DNA of 64,000 nucleotides, from positions 2,470,001 to 2,534,000 of the forward strand of contig NZ_CP125378.1 in NCBI RefSeq assembly GCF_034008635.1. Reading direction: 5' to 3'. Origin of the DNA: Pseudomonas sp. P8_229. Lineage in GTDB: Bacteria; Pseudomonadota; Gammaproteobacteria; Pseudomonadales; Pseudomonadaceae. Below are positions 29,416-38,500 of the stretch, piece by piece (within the stretch, counting starts at the first letter, position 1; each line of letters begins with the position of its first letter). Made by a program: the position numbers and the translations under genes. The notes beneath the pieces were generated by a model. It worked only from the letters and a program-made list of their open reading frames with translations, was not told the DNA's origin and searched no databases.

Positions 29416-30197
29416 CACTGCGCCCTCAGCAGTTCGCGCACACGGCTGGATGCCTGGCGATTTTTTGCGCCAAGACGGTTGCTCAAATCAGTCGCGGCAA
29501 TATCGTCGATGGCTTGCTTCAGGCATTCGCTGACCCGCGCCAGATCCTCCGCTGTCGGCTGCTCGATCTGCTGCACCGACAGGGTTTCCCAGAGCAATCC
29601 GAGGCTGGCGTAGCTGTCGATGTCGTAGGCCATTGGCGGCACGCTGGCGGCCAGCGCTTCCAGTTCCTCGACACTGCGCAAGGTCACCCGCGCCGCCGAT
29701 GCCTTGCCCATGGCATGCACCATCACGCCCGGATCGCGCAGCGCGATCATGCGGTTGGCCTGATAACCGTGAGCGAGAAACGCCCCGGACATGGCCTTGC
29801 CCACCAGCAGCGCAATCAGCGGATGCCCGGCCAGACGCGCGCGGGCATAACTGTCCGCCGCACCAGCCAGCGCCTGGTGAATGCCGAGCGCTTCTTCGCG
29901 CCGGCCATAAGCCTGACTGGGTACATCGACGATGGCGATGATCGGGCGCTTCTGCGCTTTGTCGCGATCGGCAGTGATCACATCATCCACAGCCTTGGCC
30001 AAACCCCAGCCCTCGAGCAAACCGACTTCGCCGTTTCGGGCTCGAGGAAAACGATTATCCGGGTCAGCGACCACAGCGATAAAACGCCCGAGCTCGCCAT
30101 CCGCCACCTTCAACGATGGCGGCAAACCTTCCACCGCAACTGCCCCCGCGCTCAGGGCGTTGAACCAGTTCAAACCGCGCAGTGAATAACCGCTCAT
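29412..30197 (-). CDS. mdcE: Malonate decarboxylase gamma subunit
   Basis: 261 residues, crotonase-like fold. With MdcD it forms the malonyl-S-ACP decarboxylase; the pair is related to the carboxyltransferase subunits of acetyl-CoA carboxylase and methylmalonyl-CoA decarboxylase. RPIIAIVDVPSQAYGRREEALG and LLVGKAMSGAFLAHG are conserved family segments. The ATG at 30197 overlaps the mdcD stop as ATGA. Confidence 0.94.
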   Translation of the reverse strand: MSGYSLRGLNWFNALSAGAVAVEGLPPSLKVADGELGRFIAVVADPDNRFPRARNGEVGLLEGWGLAKAVDDVITADRDKAQKRPIIAIVDVPSQAYGRREEALGIHQALAGAADSYARARLAGHPLIALLVGKAMSGAFLAHGYQANRMIALRDPGVMVHAMGKASAARVTLRSVEELEALAASVPPMAYDIDSYASLGLLWETLSVQQIEQPTAEDLARVSECLKQAIDDIAATDLSNRLGAKNRQASSRVRELLRAQW

Positions 30198-31045
30198 GAG
30201 CGCTCTCCTTGATACAGATCGCGAACCACCGAAGGCTCGATTTGCTGGTCGGTGTCCAGGCTCGCCAGACGTCGCAGGAACCATTCGGCGCGCTGGCTGC
30301 GTGGCTGCGCGGGCAAACCTTGCTGCAGCAGTTCACCGACCTGCTGCCGAATCTGCGCCACGTCATCGGCCACATAACGATCCACCAGACCACTGGCGAA
30401 ACGTTGCTCGCCACCGGTCAGGCTCCAGATAAATGGACGATCGCGCGAGTCGTATTCTTCGATGCCGGCTTCCTGCTCGATCACCTGTGGGCCGTTCAAA
30501 CCCAGGCGTGCTTCCTGAGTCACCAGCAAATAGCTGCACAGCGCAGCGGCAATCGACATGCCACCAAAGCAACCGACGCTGCCCGCCACCACCCCAACCA
30601 CCGGTTGGTACTGCTGCAAATCGACAATCGCCGCATGAATATCGGCAATCGCCGCCAGCCCGAGGTTGGCTTCCTGCAAGCGCACGCCGCCGGTTTCCAG
30701 CAGCAGCACGGCGCGGGTCGGAATGCCTTTGCGGTTATCTTCGGCGGCCAGTTCCAGTGCACCGGCAATCTTCGCCCCACCGACTTCGCCGAGGCTGCCG
30801 CCCTGAAACGCGCCTTCAATCGCCGCGATTACCACCGGCAAACCATCGAGGCTGCCCTTGGCGATCACCACACCGTCATCGGCTTGCGGCACCACGCCCT
30901 GGCGTTCGAGCCACGGCGACATGACGCGTTGAAACGGATCGAGCAATTCGCGGAAGGTCCCGGCGTCGAGCAAGGCTTTCGCCCGTTGCCGCGCACCGAG
31001 TTCGACGAAGCTGTGTTTGTGCAAAAGCGCTGCGCTGTCAGTCAT
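30194..31045 (-). CDS. mdcD: Malonate decarboxylase beta subunit
   Basis: 283 residues, carboxyltransferase/crotonase fold. GVVAGSVGCFGGMSIAAALCSY and RLGLNGPQVIEQEAGIEEYDSRDRP are the oxyanion and subunit-contact regions. It decarboxylates malonyl-ACP to acetyl-ACP together with MdcE. The ATG at 31045 lies 8 bases inside the end of mdcC; a longer frame upstream overlaps mdcC completely and is not family-like. Confidence 0.94.
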   Translation of the reverse strand: MTDSAALLHKHSFVELGARQRAKALLDAGTFRELLDPFQRVMSPWLERQGVVPQADDGVVIAKGSLDGLPVVIAAIEGAFQGGSLGEVGGAKIAGALELAAEDNRKGIPTRAVLLLETGGVRLQEANLGLAAIADIHAAIVDLQQYQPVVGVVAGSVGCFGGMSIAAALCSYLLVTQEARLGLNGPQVIEQEAGIEEYDSRDRPFIWSLTGGEQRFASGLVDRYVADDVAQIRQQVGELLQQGLPAQPRSQRAEWFLRRLASLDTDQQIEPSVVRDLYQGERS

Positions 31046-31337
31046 GGCCGATCTCCTCGAAACCTTGTTCCAGCCGCAGGCGCACCACCCCCGGCGTCGC
31101 GCCGAAATCGTGGATATCGATGGCCATCGCCGGCGGCGTGGTACCGTCGAACATCCGCGCAAACAGGTGCTGCCAGCGCAGCTGCGCACCGTTGACCGAG
31201 GTCTGCACATTGATCGTCAGTTTGCCGGCCAGCCCCGGTTCGATCAGTACTTCCAGATCGCCCGAGCCGACACAACCGACCAGCGCCCGTCCACGTGGCG
31301 GCTGCCCGGCGGGGAATTCAAAGGATAAGGTTTCCAT
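31038..31337 (-). CDS. mdcC: Malonate decarboxylase acyl carrier protein (delta subunit)
   Basis: 99 residues, the usual MdcC length. Ser25 in VGSGDLEVL is the position that carries the phosphoribosyl-dephospho-CoA arm in the Klebsiella protein. Malonyl and acetyl groups shuttle on this arm. The ATG at 31337 overlaps the mdcB stop by one base (TGATG). Confidence 0.95.
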   Translation of the reverse strand: METLSFEFPAGQPPRGRALVGCVGSGDLEVLIEPGLAGKLTINVQTSVNGAQLRWQHLFARMFDGTTPPAMAIDIHDFGATPGVVRLRLEQGFEEIGHD

Positions 31338-32209
31338 CAAAACGCTCCCTGAAGGATGCCGTCGCGCTCGATTCGGTCGAGCAGCAACGTGGCGGCGAGC
31401 AAGTCGGCGGCGCCACCGGGCGAGGCATTCAATGCGATGAGTTGTTGATCCAGTTCGTGCAGGCGACGACGCCCGGTGAGACTGGCGCTGCCACCGGCGT
31501 CGAGCACCGCTTGCGCGCCGTGTTGCATGGCCTGCAGACCTTGTTCACCGGCGCGGTAGAGCACGCAGGTGTCAGCGAGCTCAGTCATGATCGCGAGCAA
31601 GGCGTCGAGCCGGGCGTTCTGTTCGCCGTGGCCGTAGGCGCGGCTGCGCTTGAGTAGTGGCAGACCGCGTTGCAGCACTGAAGGGAAGCCGAGTTGTGCT
31701 TCCTCGCGGGCACCGCGTGCGCCGTAACGCAGGGCGACCTGGGCGCCGTGGCTCAAAGGTTTTGGTGCGTAGCGATCGTCCAGCAAGGCCAGACGCGCGG
31801 CGCGCAGGGTCACGGCGTTAGCACTGGAGGATTGCGGTTCCAGTGCAGCGGCGGTCACTAATAAACCCAGCGCCCAAATCGCCCCGCGATGCGTGTTCAC
31901 GCCGTTGGTGGTCGCGAGCATCGCTTGCTCGCCTTCGCGGCCGATGCGGCCAATCGCTTCGCGCAACGGCAATCCGACTTTGCCTGTCGCGTTGGCGGCC
32001 TCGGCCATTTCCTTGAACGCCGGCCACAACGACAACGCCGACGCGTGCATCAGGCCCAGGTGCAAATCGGTGTGTGCGCCATTGCCACGCCGATCGACCA
32101 GCGCCGGTTTCGGCGACAGATCGGCTTCGTCGATCAGCGCATCCACCGCCAGATCGGCCAGGCGTTCGCTCAGGCTGACGGGTTTCGCTTGCAGGTTGAG
32201 TGCGTGCAT
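31337..32209 (-). CDS. mdcB: Triphosphoribosyl-dephospho-CoA synthase
   Basis: 290 residues, CitG/MdcB family. [20 protein letters not shown] and, further on, [15 protein letters not shown] are conserved. It makes 2'-(5''-triphosphoribosyl)-3'-dephospho-CoA from ATP and dephospho-CoA for MdcG. The start is the ATG at 32209, overlapping the mdcA stop by one base (TAATG). The frame stays open far into mdcA but this extension is antisense-free coincidence, in a different frame from mdcA. Confidence 0.93.
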   Translation of the reverse strand: MHALNLQAKPVSLSERLADLAVDALIDEADLSPKPALVDRRGNGAHTDLHLGLMHASALSLWPAFKEMAEAANATGKVGLPLREAIGRIGREGEQAMLATTNGVNTHRGAIWALGLLVTAAALEPQSSSANAVTLRAARLALLDDRYAPKPLSHGAQVALRYGARGAREEAQLGFPSVLQRGLPLLKRSRAYGHGEQNARLDALLAIMTELADTCVLYRAGEQGLQAMQHGAQAVLDAGGSASLTGRRRLHELDQQLIALNASPGGAADLLAATLLLDRIERDGILQGAF

Positions 32210-33879
32210 TACCAGCTCCTGAACTTGGCGGGCGGGTTGTAGAGGCCGCCGGACCACTCGACCAGATCGGCCACGCTTTTCGCCGCAAGCAGTTCGCGGG
32301 TGGCGTCGGTGCGACGGATGCCGAGGTCTTCGGGCAAGGCGATCAGGCCTTCGCGGCGCATGCGTTCGGTGTCTTTCGGGTTGTGGCGCAGGCCGATGGC
32401 GGTGACGCCCGCCACCGCGGCGATCATCGCCTGGCGTTCTTCCAGCGAACGCGCCTTGTACAAGTAGGCGATACCTTCTTCGGTGAGCAGGTGAGTGACG
32501 TCGTCGCCGTAGATCATGATCGGCGCCAGCGGCATGCCGCTTTTCTTCGCCACTTCGACCGCGTCGAGGGTTTCGACGAAGGTCGGTTTGCCGCCCTCCT
32601 GGAAGGTCTCGACCATTTGCACCACGAGTTTCTTGCCGCGTTCGAGCATCGGTTGCTGCGAATCGTCGTGGCGCATGTCGAGCCACGCCGGGGTGCCGTG
32701 ACGGCGACCGCGCGGGTCGTGGCCCATGTTCGGCGCGCCACCGAAACCGGCGAGACGGCCACGGGTGACGGTTGAGGAGTGGCCATCGCCATCGACCTGC
32801 AACGTCGCGCCGATAAACAGATCCACCGCGTATTGCCCGGCGAGTTGGCAGAACATCCGGTTGGAACGCAGCGAGCCATCGCGGCCGGTGAAGAACACGT
32901 CCGGGCGCGCGGCGATGTAGTTTTCCATGCCCAGTTCGGTGCCGAAGCAATGCACGCTTTCGACCCAGCCGCTTTCAATCGCCGGAATCAGCGTCGGGTG
33001 CGGGTTGAGCGTCCAGTTGCGGCAGATCTTGCCTTTGAGACCGAGGGATTCGCCGTAGGTCGGCAGGATCAATTCGATGGCGGCGGTGTTGAAACCGATG
33101 CCGTGGTTGAGCGACTGCACGTTGTGTTTTTCGTAGATACCGCGAATCGCCATCATCGCCATCAACACGTGCACAGGCTTGATGTGGCGTGGGTCGCGGG
33201 TGAACAGCGGTTCAATGTAGAACGGCTTGTCGGCGACCACGACGAAATCGACCCATGAGGCAGGGATGTCTACGCGGGGCAGCTCGCTGACGTCGTCGAC
33301 CAACTGGTTGACCTGGACGATGACGATGCCGTCGCTGAACGCCGCCGGTTCGATCAGTGCGGGAGTGTCTTCGGTGCTGGGGCCGGTGTAGATGTTGCCT
33401 GCGCGGTCGGCCATGAACCCGGCCGAGAGCACAACGTTGGGGATCAGGTCCACCACCAGCCGTGCGTAGAGTTCGATGTAGGTGTGAATCGCACCGACTT
33501 CCAGCAAGCCGTCTTCGAGCAACTGGCTGATGCGCAGGCTCTGGGTGCCGGCGAAGGAGAAGTCGAGCTTGCGGGCGATGCCGCGTTCGAACAGGTCCAG
33601 ATGCTCGGAGCGACCGACGCTGGGCATGATCATATGCAGGTCGTGGAGCTTTTCCGGGTCAGCCTTGGCCAGCGAACGAGAAAGAAAATCCGCCTGCTTC
33701 TGGTTGTTGCCCTCCAGCACCACACGGTCTCCGGGATGGATCAGCGCTTCGAGCGCGGCGACGATCTTGTCGGTGGGCAACACCACACCGTCGGCCAGCC
33801 CGCGCACCTTGTCGAGACGCCGCTGCTTCTCGTCACGCCGCCGCGTCCAGCGCGAGTCGGGGGAAATTGTTGTTGTCAT
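32209..33879 (-). CDS. mdcA: Malonate decarboxylase alpha subunit (acetyl-ACP:malonate ACP transferase)
   Basis: 556 residues, CoA-transferase family. It exchanges the acetyl on MdcC for malonate, releasing acetate and forming malonyl-ACP. Characteristic parts are [37 protein letters not shown] and [21 protein letters not shown]. The ATG at 33879 follows GGAG; a GTG two codons earlier is less likely. First gene of the operon mdcABCDEGH-madLM; each gene through mdcH overlaps its neighbour by 1-8 bases. Confidence 0.96.
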   Translation of the reverse strand: MTTTISPDSRWTRRRDEKQRRLDKVRGLADGVVLPTDKIVAALEALIHPGDRVVLEGNNQKQADFLSRSLAKADPEKLHDLHMIMPSVGRSEHLDLFERGIARKLDFSFAGTQSLRISQLLEDGLLEVGAIHTYIELYARLVVDLIPNVVLSAGFMADRAGNIYTGPSTEDTPALIEPAAFSDGIVIVQVNQLVDDVSELPRVDIPASWVDFVVVADKPFYIEPLFTRDPRHIKPVHVLMAMMAIRGIYEKHNVQSLNHGIGFNTAAIELILPTYGESLGLKGKICRNWTLNPHPTLIPAIESGWVESVHCFGTELGMENYIAARPDVFFTGRDGSLRSNRMFCQLAGQYAVDLFIGATLQVDGDGHSSTVTRGRLAGFGGAPNMGHDPRGRRHGTPAWLDMRHDDSQQPMLERGKKLVVQMVETFQEGGKPTFVETLDAVEVAKKSGMPLAPIMIYGDDVTHLLTEEGIAYLYKARSLEERQAMIAAVAGVTAIGLRHNPKDTERMRREGLIALPEDLGIRRTDATRELLAAKSVADLVEWSGGLYNPPAKFRSW

Positions 33880-33987
33880 GCTCACTCCACGGGGTTCGCT
33901 GTCGTGGAGCTAAGGTAGGCGTGTGGGGTGGGGGCATCAATCAAGCGCAGCGGCGAATCATTACGCCCAGGGTAACGATCAAAAGCA

Positions 33988-34164
33988 CCCTCACCCTAGC
34001 CCTCTCCCGGAGGGAGAGGGGACCGATTGGGGGATGCTCAAGGGATACGCCGACCTGATCGTGCTTTACTGAATCCATAATCGACTGGGTATTTCAGGTC
34101 GATGTACAACGCCAGACACCTCGGTCGGCCCCCTCTCCCTCCGGGAGAGGGCTGGGGTGAGGGT
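33988..34164. repeat. Inverted repeat element (family C, copy 2)
   Basis: ACCCTCACCCTAGCCCTCTC with an immediate small hairpin, and an inverted partner ending in GGGCTGGGGTGAGGG, enclose about 110 bases upstream of mdcA. The start region and any promoter of the malonate operon lie between this element and mdcA (33880-33987). Confidence 0.8.
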
Positions 34165-34175
34165 TGGCTTTTAAA

Positions 34176-34541
34176 TCACTCCGTCGGCACCAACCTGTCC
34201 AACAAACGGTTGACGGCCATCTCCGCCACCATCACCACCTGCGCAATACCTTGCACAGTCTTGCGGTGCGTGCCTTGCACCATTGCTGCATGGTTGTTGA
34301 GCATCACCGTAGCCGAGCCGAGGGTTTCGCTGGCGTCGGCCAGCAGGGATTCGGTGTCGGCATTGGGATTGGCCATGTACAGCGTGTTGGGGGTGTAAGG
34401 CGTGGCCATCAGATCGGCGTTGGTCGGGCCGAGGTAATGGTCGAGGGCGCGTTCGGCGGCTTCGTGGAATTTCTTTGAGTCGGGGGATTCGTAGGGGGAT
34501 GCGGGATCGGTATCCGGCGGGTTTGGCGAAGGTTTTATCAT
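34176..34541 (-). CDS. DUF6124 family small protein
   Basis: 121 residues, no signal peptide or membrane segment. The start MIKPSPNPPDTDPASPYESPDSKKFHEAAERALDHYL (Pro/Asp-rich head, then helix) and the helical second half with LLADASETLGSATVMLNN are typical of the DUF6124/DUF3077-like proteins found in many copies in Pseudomonas. No function is known. The gene is single, and its upstream region is unusually long and structured (34542-34856). AUG at 34541 has only a weak ribosome site, GGAACC, which is inside a hairpin. Confidence 0.78.
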   Translation of the reverse strand: MIKPSPNPPDTDPASPYESPDSKKFHEAAERALDHYLGPTNADLMATPYTPNTLYMANPNADTESLLADASETLGSATVMLNNHAAMVQGTHRKTVQGIAQVVMVAEMAVNRLLDRLVPTE

Positions 34542-34856
34542 TTTTCAGGTTCCGGAATAAGGCTGGAACCGCTTCTCTGCTAAAAGAAGGGGTGGCAGCT
34601 GAACGCAGGTTAGCAGACCGGGGAACCTAAGGAAGCCGGCGCGCCGAAGCGCCCTGCGCACAGCCGCCATCGAATGCAGGCGAAGCCTGACGATGGTGTA
34701 TGTGCACCCTTAGATTAACCACGGGCTACTAAACCCGATCACTGGAAATCAGTGACGGGATCAAGTTACGCAGCCAACCGAGGGCGCACAAGCCGGCGGA
34801 TTCTGGTGCATGCGTAGGCAGCGGCGCAAGGATTTGTAGGCTGGTTAGGCGTAACA
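34542..34856 (-). promoter_or_regulatory. Candidate structured 5' leader RNA of the DUF6124 gene
   Basis: Read on the minus strand, this gene-free stretch can form successive helices: 34855-34850 with 34770-34765 plus 34844-34839 with 34779-34774; CCCGTCACTG (34759-34750) with CAGTGA-T-CGGG (34744-34734); CCATCG (34696-34691) with CGATGG (34672-34667), enclosing CAGGC-TTC-GCCTG; GCGC-TTCG-GCGC (34652-34641); AGGTT (34628-34624) with AACCT (34611-34607); CTTCT (34589-34585) with AGAAG (34576-34572); GGTTCC (34570-34565) with GGAACC (34553-34548), which covers the only Shine-Dalgarno-like bases before AUG 34541. Found by eye; not folded by program. It could be a cis-regulatory leader or contain a separate small RNA. 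Confidence 0.5.
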
Positions 34857-34947
34857 CTGAGTGTCTTTAAACAGCTGTGCTGAATAGTGTTTATTGCGCT
34901 ACAGGAATTGGGATTTGTCTGTCGGATTTTGGGTGATGCCGCAGGCG

Positions 34948-35017
34948 CTATCGCGAGCAGGCTCACTCCTACAGGGGGAACGCATTCCAATTGTAGGAGT
35001 GAGCCTGCTCGCGATGA
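34948..35017. repeat. REP-type inverted pair (family A, copy 8)
   Basis: Arms with CGCGAGCAGGCTCACTCCTA and complement, just downstream of the chpC stop and upstream of the DUF6124 leader. The remaining bases 34857-34947 are AT-richer and hold no feature I can name; a promoter for the leader may be there. Confidence 0.85.
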
Positions 35018-35045
35018 GGCCAGTCAGGCCACTGAAGACTCCGGA

Positions 35046-35516
35046 TCAGTGGATAAGTCCGGCATCCACCAACAACTGCTCCAACCCCAACAAATCCGGC
35101 ACCTTGGCCACTTGCTCCCCGACTTGCACCGCCGCCTGCTCCAGCGCACACAACGGCACATCGACATAACTCAACTGACTGTCGAGCTTGTACGAGCGCG
35201 GAATCCCCTGCACCAGCAGCGCAATGAATTTCAGCTGCGGCAAGCCGCCGAGGGCATTGAGGATGACGATTCGCGCGCGCTCACCAATGACGATTTTCTG
35301 CCCGCAGGCCGACTCGAAACTCAGCAGCGGAATCTGCCGCTCACGCCACTTCACCCGTCCCAGATACCACGGCGGTGTGTCCAGATCGAACGCGCTGGCC
35401 TGATAGTCGATCAACTCAGCGACAGCGACGTTAGGCAGGATCAGATTGCGGTCGGCCAGCGGCAGCAGCAGGCCGGTGAGTTGACTGGTGCGCGCGTTGT
35501 GGCGGCGCTCATGCAT
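35046..35516 (-). CDS. chpC: CheW-like adaptor ChpC of the Pil-Chp system
   Basis: 156 residues, one CheW domain (LLLPLADRNLILPNVAVAELIDY, then WYLGRVKWRERQIPLLSFE and ARIVILNALGG). CheW proteins link receptors to the kinase. In P. aeruginosa ChpC is the second CheW protein of the pilus chemosensory cluster and is thought to connect further receptors. The ATG at 35516 overlaps the end of chpA by 8 bases. In P. aeruginosa chpB stands between chpA and chpC; here it is missing. Confidence 0.9.
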   Translation of the reverse strand: MHERRHNARTSQLTGLLLPLADRNLILPNVAVAELIDYQASAFDLDTPPWYLGRVKWRERQIPLLSFESACGQKIVIGERARIVILNALGGLPQLKFIALLVQGIPRSYKLDSQLSYVDVPLCALEQAAVQVGEQVAKVPDLLGLEQLLVDAGLIH

Positions 35517-38500
35517 GTTTCTTGCTCCAGTGGGCAATGCTTTCGAGCAGCACCGATTCCTGGTACGGCTTGCCGAGGTAGTCGTTGACGCCGATGGCCA
35601 TCGCGCGGTCGCGGTGTTTCTGCCCGGTGCGCGAGGTGATCATGATGATCGGCAGGTGTTGCAGGCGTTCGTCATTGCGCACCTGGGTGGCGACTTCGAA
35701 GCCGTCCATGCGCGGCATTTCGATGTCGAGCAACATCAGGTCCGGCATGTGTTCTTCGAGCAGCAGCATGGCATCGACCCCGTCCTTGGCGGTCAGCACG
35801 TTCATGCCGTGGCGTTCGAGCAAACGGCTGGTGACCTTGCGCACGGTGACCGAGTCGTCGACCACCAGCACCAGCAGCGGTTTGTGCGGCTCGCTGTCGA
35901 TTTCCGCGTGCGCCGGACGCTGCGCGACCCGCGCCTGCATCGCGCGGATCGGCGCCAGCAGGTCAAGAATCAACACCACCCGGCCATCGCCGAGAATCGT
36001 CGCCCCCGACACGCCCTGCACCGCACCGAACTGCGGGCCGAGGCTCTTGACCACGATCTCGCGAGTGCCGGCCATCGCGTCCACCTGCACCGCGATGTGC
36101 CGGTCATTGCACTGCACCAGCAGCACTGGCAACGGCAGACTCTGGCCGAGCAGTTTCGGCCGTGGTGCGGTTTTCAGCAGCTCGCCCAGATAGCACAACT
36201 CGTAACGCTGGCCGCCGTAGTGATAGCTCGGCGGATCATTGCGGTAATGCCCTTCCAGATCATTCGGCAACACGCGGACGATGCCTTCAATGGTGTTCAG
36301 CGGAATCGCGTATTGATCCTCGCCGCTCTGCACCATCAGTGCACGGTTGACCGATACGGTGAACGGCAAGCGAATGCGGAAATGCACACCCTGCCCGGGC
36401 ACCGAGTCGATGCTCATGGTGCCGCCGAGCTGGCGGACTTCTTCGTGGACTACGTCCATGCCGACGCCGCGTCCGGAAATCTGGGTGATCTTTTCAGCGG
36501 TGGAGAATCCCGGCTGCAGGATGAACTGCAACACATCGCGGTCGCTGATCTCGGCATCCGGCGCCAGCAAACCACGCTTGATCGCCTTGCGCCGCACCGC
36601 ATCCAGCGGCACACCGGCGCCGTCATCGCGGATATCGAAAACGATGTCGCCGCCCTCGCGGGACAGGTCCAGGCTGATCGTGCCCTGCGCCGGCTTGCCC
36701 GCCGCCAGCCGCACTTCGGCAGACTCCAGACCGTGGTCAACGGCATTACGCAGCATGTGTTCCAGCGGCGCGGCCATGCGCTCCAGCACGTTGCGGTCCA
36801 TCTCGCCTTCGGCGTTGTCGATGATGAACGCAACGTCCTTGTTCAGCTCTTCGGCGACCTGACGCACGATGCGCTTGAGCCGCGGCAACATGCGCTCGAA
36901 CGGCACCATGCGCGTGCGCATCAGGCCTTCCTGCAATTCGGTGTTGATCCGCCCCTGTTGCTGCAACAGGTTCTCGGCGTCGTGGTTGCGACGGTCGAGG
37001 GTTTCCTTGAGGTCGAGCAGGTCGGAGGCGGATTCGAACAGGGCACGCGACAGTTGCTGCAACTGCGAATGACGGTCCATTTCCAGCGGATCGAATTCTT
37101 CGTAACCGAGGCGTTCGGCATCGACCTGCTGTCGGCTGAGAATCCGCCCCTGGGTTTCGGTATCGAGCCGGCGCAACTGATCGCGCATGCGCTCGATGGT
37201 GGTTTCCATCTCGTTCAGCGCGGTTTGCGCATCGCTGACCTGCTGCTCGATACGCCCACGGAAAATCGAGGTTTCACCGGCCAGATTGACCAGCTCATCG
37301 AGCAGTTCGGCGGAGACCTTGACCATGTCCGCACCGGCGTCGACGGCCGGCGCCGCAGCTTCGGTCTTGACCACAACCGGTACCAGCGGCGGCGTGTCGG
37401 GCGTCACCGGGTGGCTGAAGTTCTGGATCGCGCTGATCAGTCGATCTGCTGGCGGGCACGGCTGTCCGGCGCGCACGCCGTCGAGCATTTGCGCCAGGCG
37501 GTCATGCCCGCGTTGCACCAGCGCAAACAGTTCGGCGGACGGTTGCAGCACACCGGTGGCGAGGCTTTCGTAAAGGTATTCCAGCTCATGGGCAAGGTCG
37601 CCGATCGGGCCGATCTCGACCATCCGTGCGCCGCCCTTGAGAGTGTGCAGATCGCGCAGCAGGGTTTCCACTTCCTGGCGATTGCCCGGCTCGGCCTGCC
37701 AGCGCAGCAACGCCGCGCCGGAGTTTTCGATGATGTCGAAACCTTCTTCGAGGAAGATCTCCAGCAGCTCCGGGTCATGCGCGGCGCTGTCGTGCTCGGC
37801 GGCCGGTTGCGCGGCTTCGGCACTGCCGGATGCGCCCTGACGGAACTGGCGGATCGCCTCGATCAGCTCCTGCGCCGGGCGCAGTGGCTGATGATCCTGC
37901 AACTGCTCCAGCAACAAGGCCAGGCGGTCATGACTCTTGTGCAGCAAACGGCCCAGCCTCTCGCTGTGACTGTAGCGACGATCCACCAGCCCTTCGTAAA
38001 GACCTTCCAGCTCATGGGCCAGATCGCCGATGGCATCGACCTCGGCCATTCGCGCGCCACCCTTGAGGGTGTGCAAGTCGCGCTGCAACGACGACAGCGG
38101 CGCACTGTTGTCCGGATCGCTCAACCAGCGCTGCAAGGCCTGGCCGGCGCTGTCGAGAATGTCCACCGCCTCTTCGAGGAAGATCTCGACGATCTCGTCG
38201 TCGGGAGCGGTCTCGGGATTGGCCTGGGCAAGTTCGGCGGTCGCGGCGCCCAGCTCATGGATGCTCAAGGTGCGGCTGCCGTCGCTGCGGATCAGCCCCA
38301 TGGAGGTGGGGTCGAGGCTTTCGTCGAGCAGTTCGTGCAGGGCGCGGATACGTTGCGGCTGCGGCGTGACTTCCTGGCCGGCGGCCAGTTCGTCGAGCAT
38401 GTTGATCAGCGCTTCGTGAGCATTCTGCGCCTCCTGGAAAAACCGCTCACTGACCGCCAGGCTGCTTTCTTCCACCGCGCCATAGAGGTCGAGCAAGGCT

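Noticed and set aside
32209..32950. Upstream extension of the mdcB frame into mdcA, suggesting a fusion
   Set aside because: The extension lies inside mdcA in another frame and is Arg/Pro-rich; the ATG at 32209 with TAATG overlap is the natural start.
34766..34990. 74-codon minus-strand frame upstream of the DUF6124 gene
   Set aside because: Its first third is a REP arm and the rest lies in the structured leader; no ribosome site or family match. A conserved short peptide cannot be wholly excluded.
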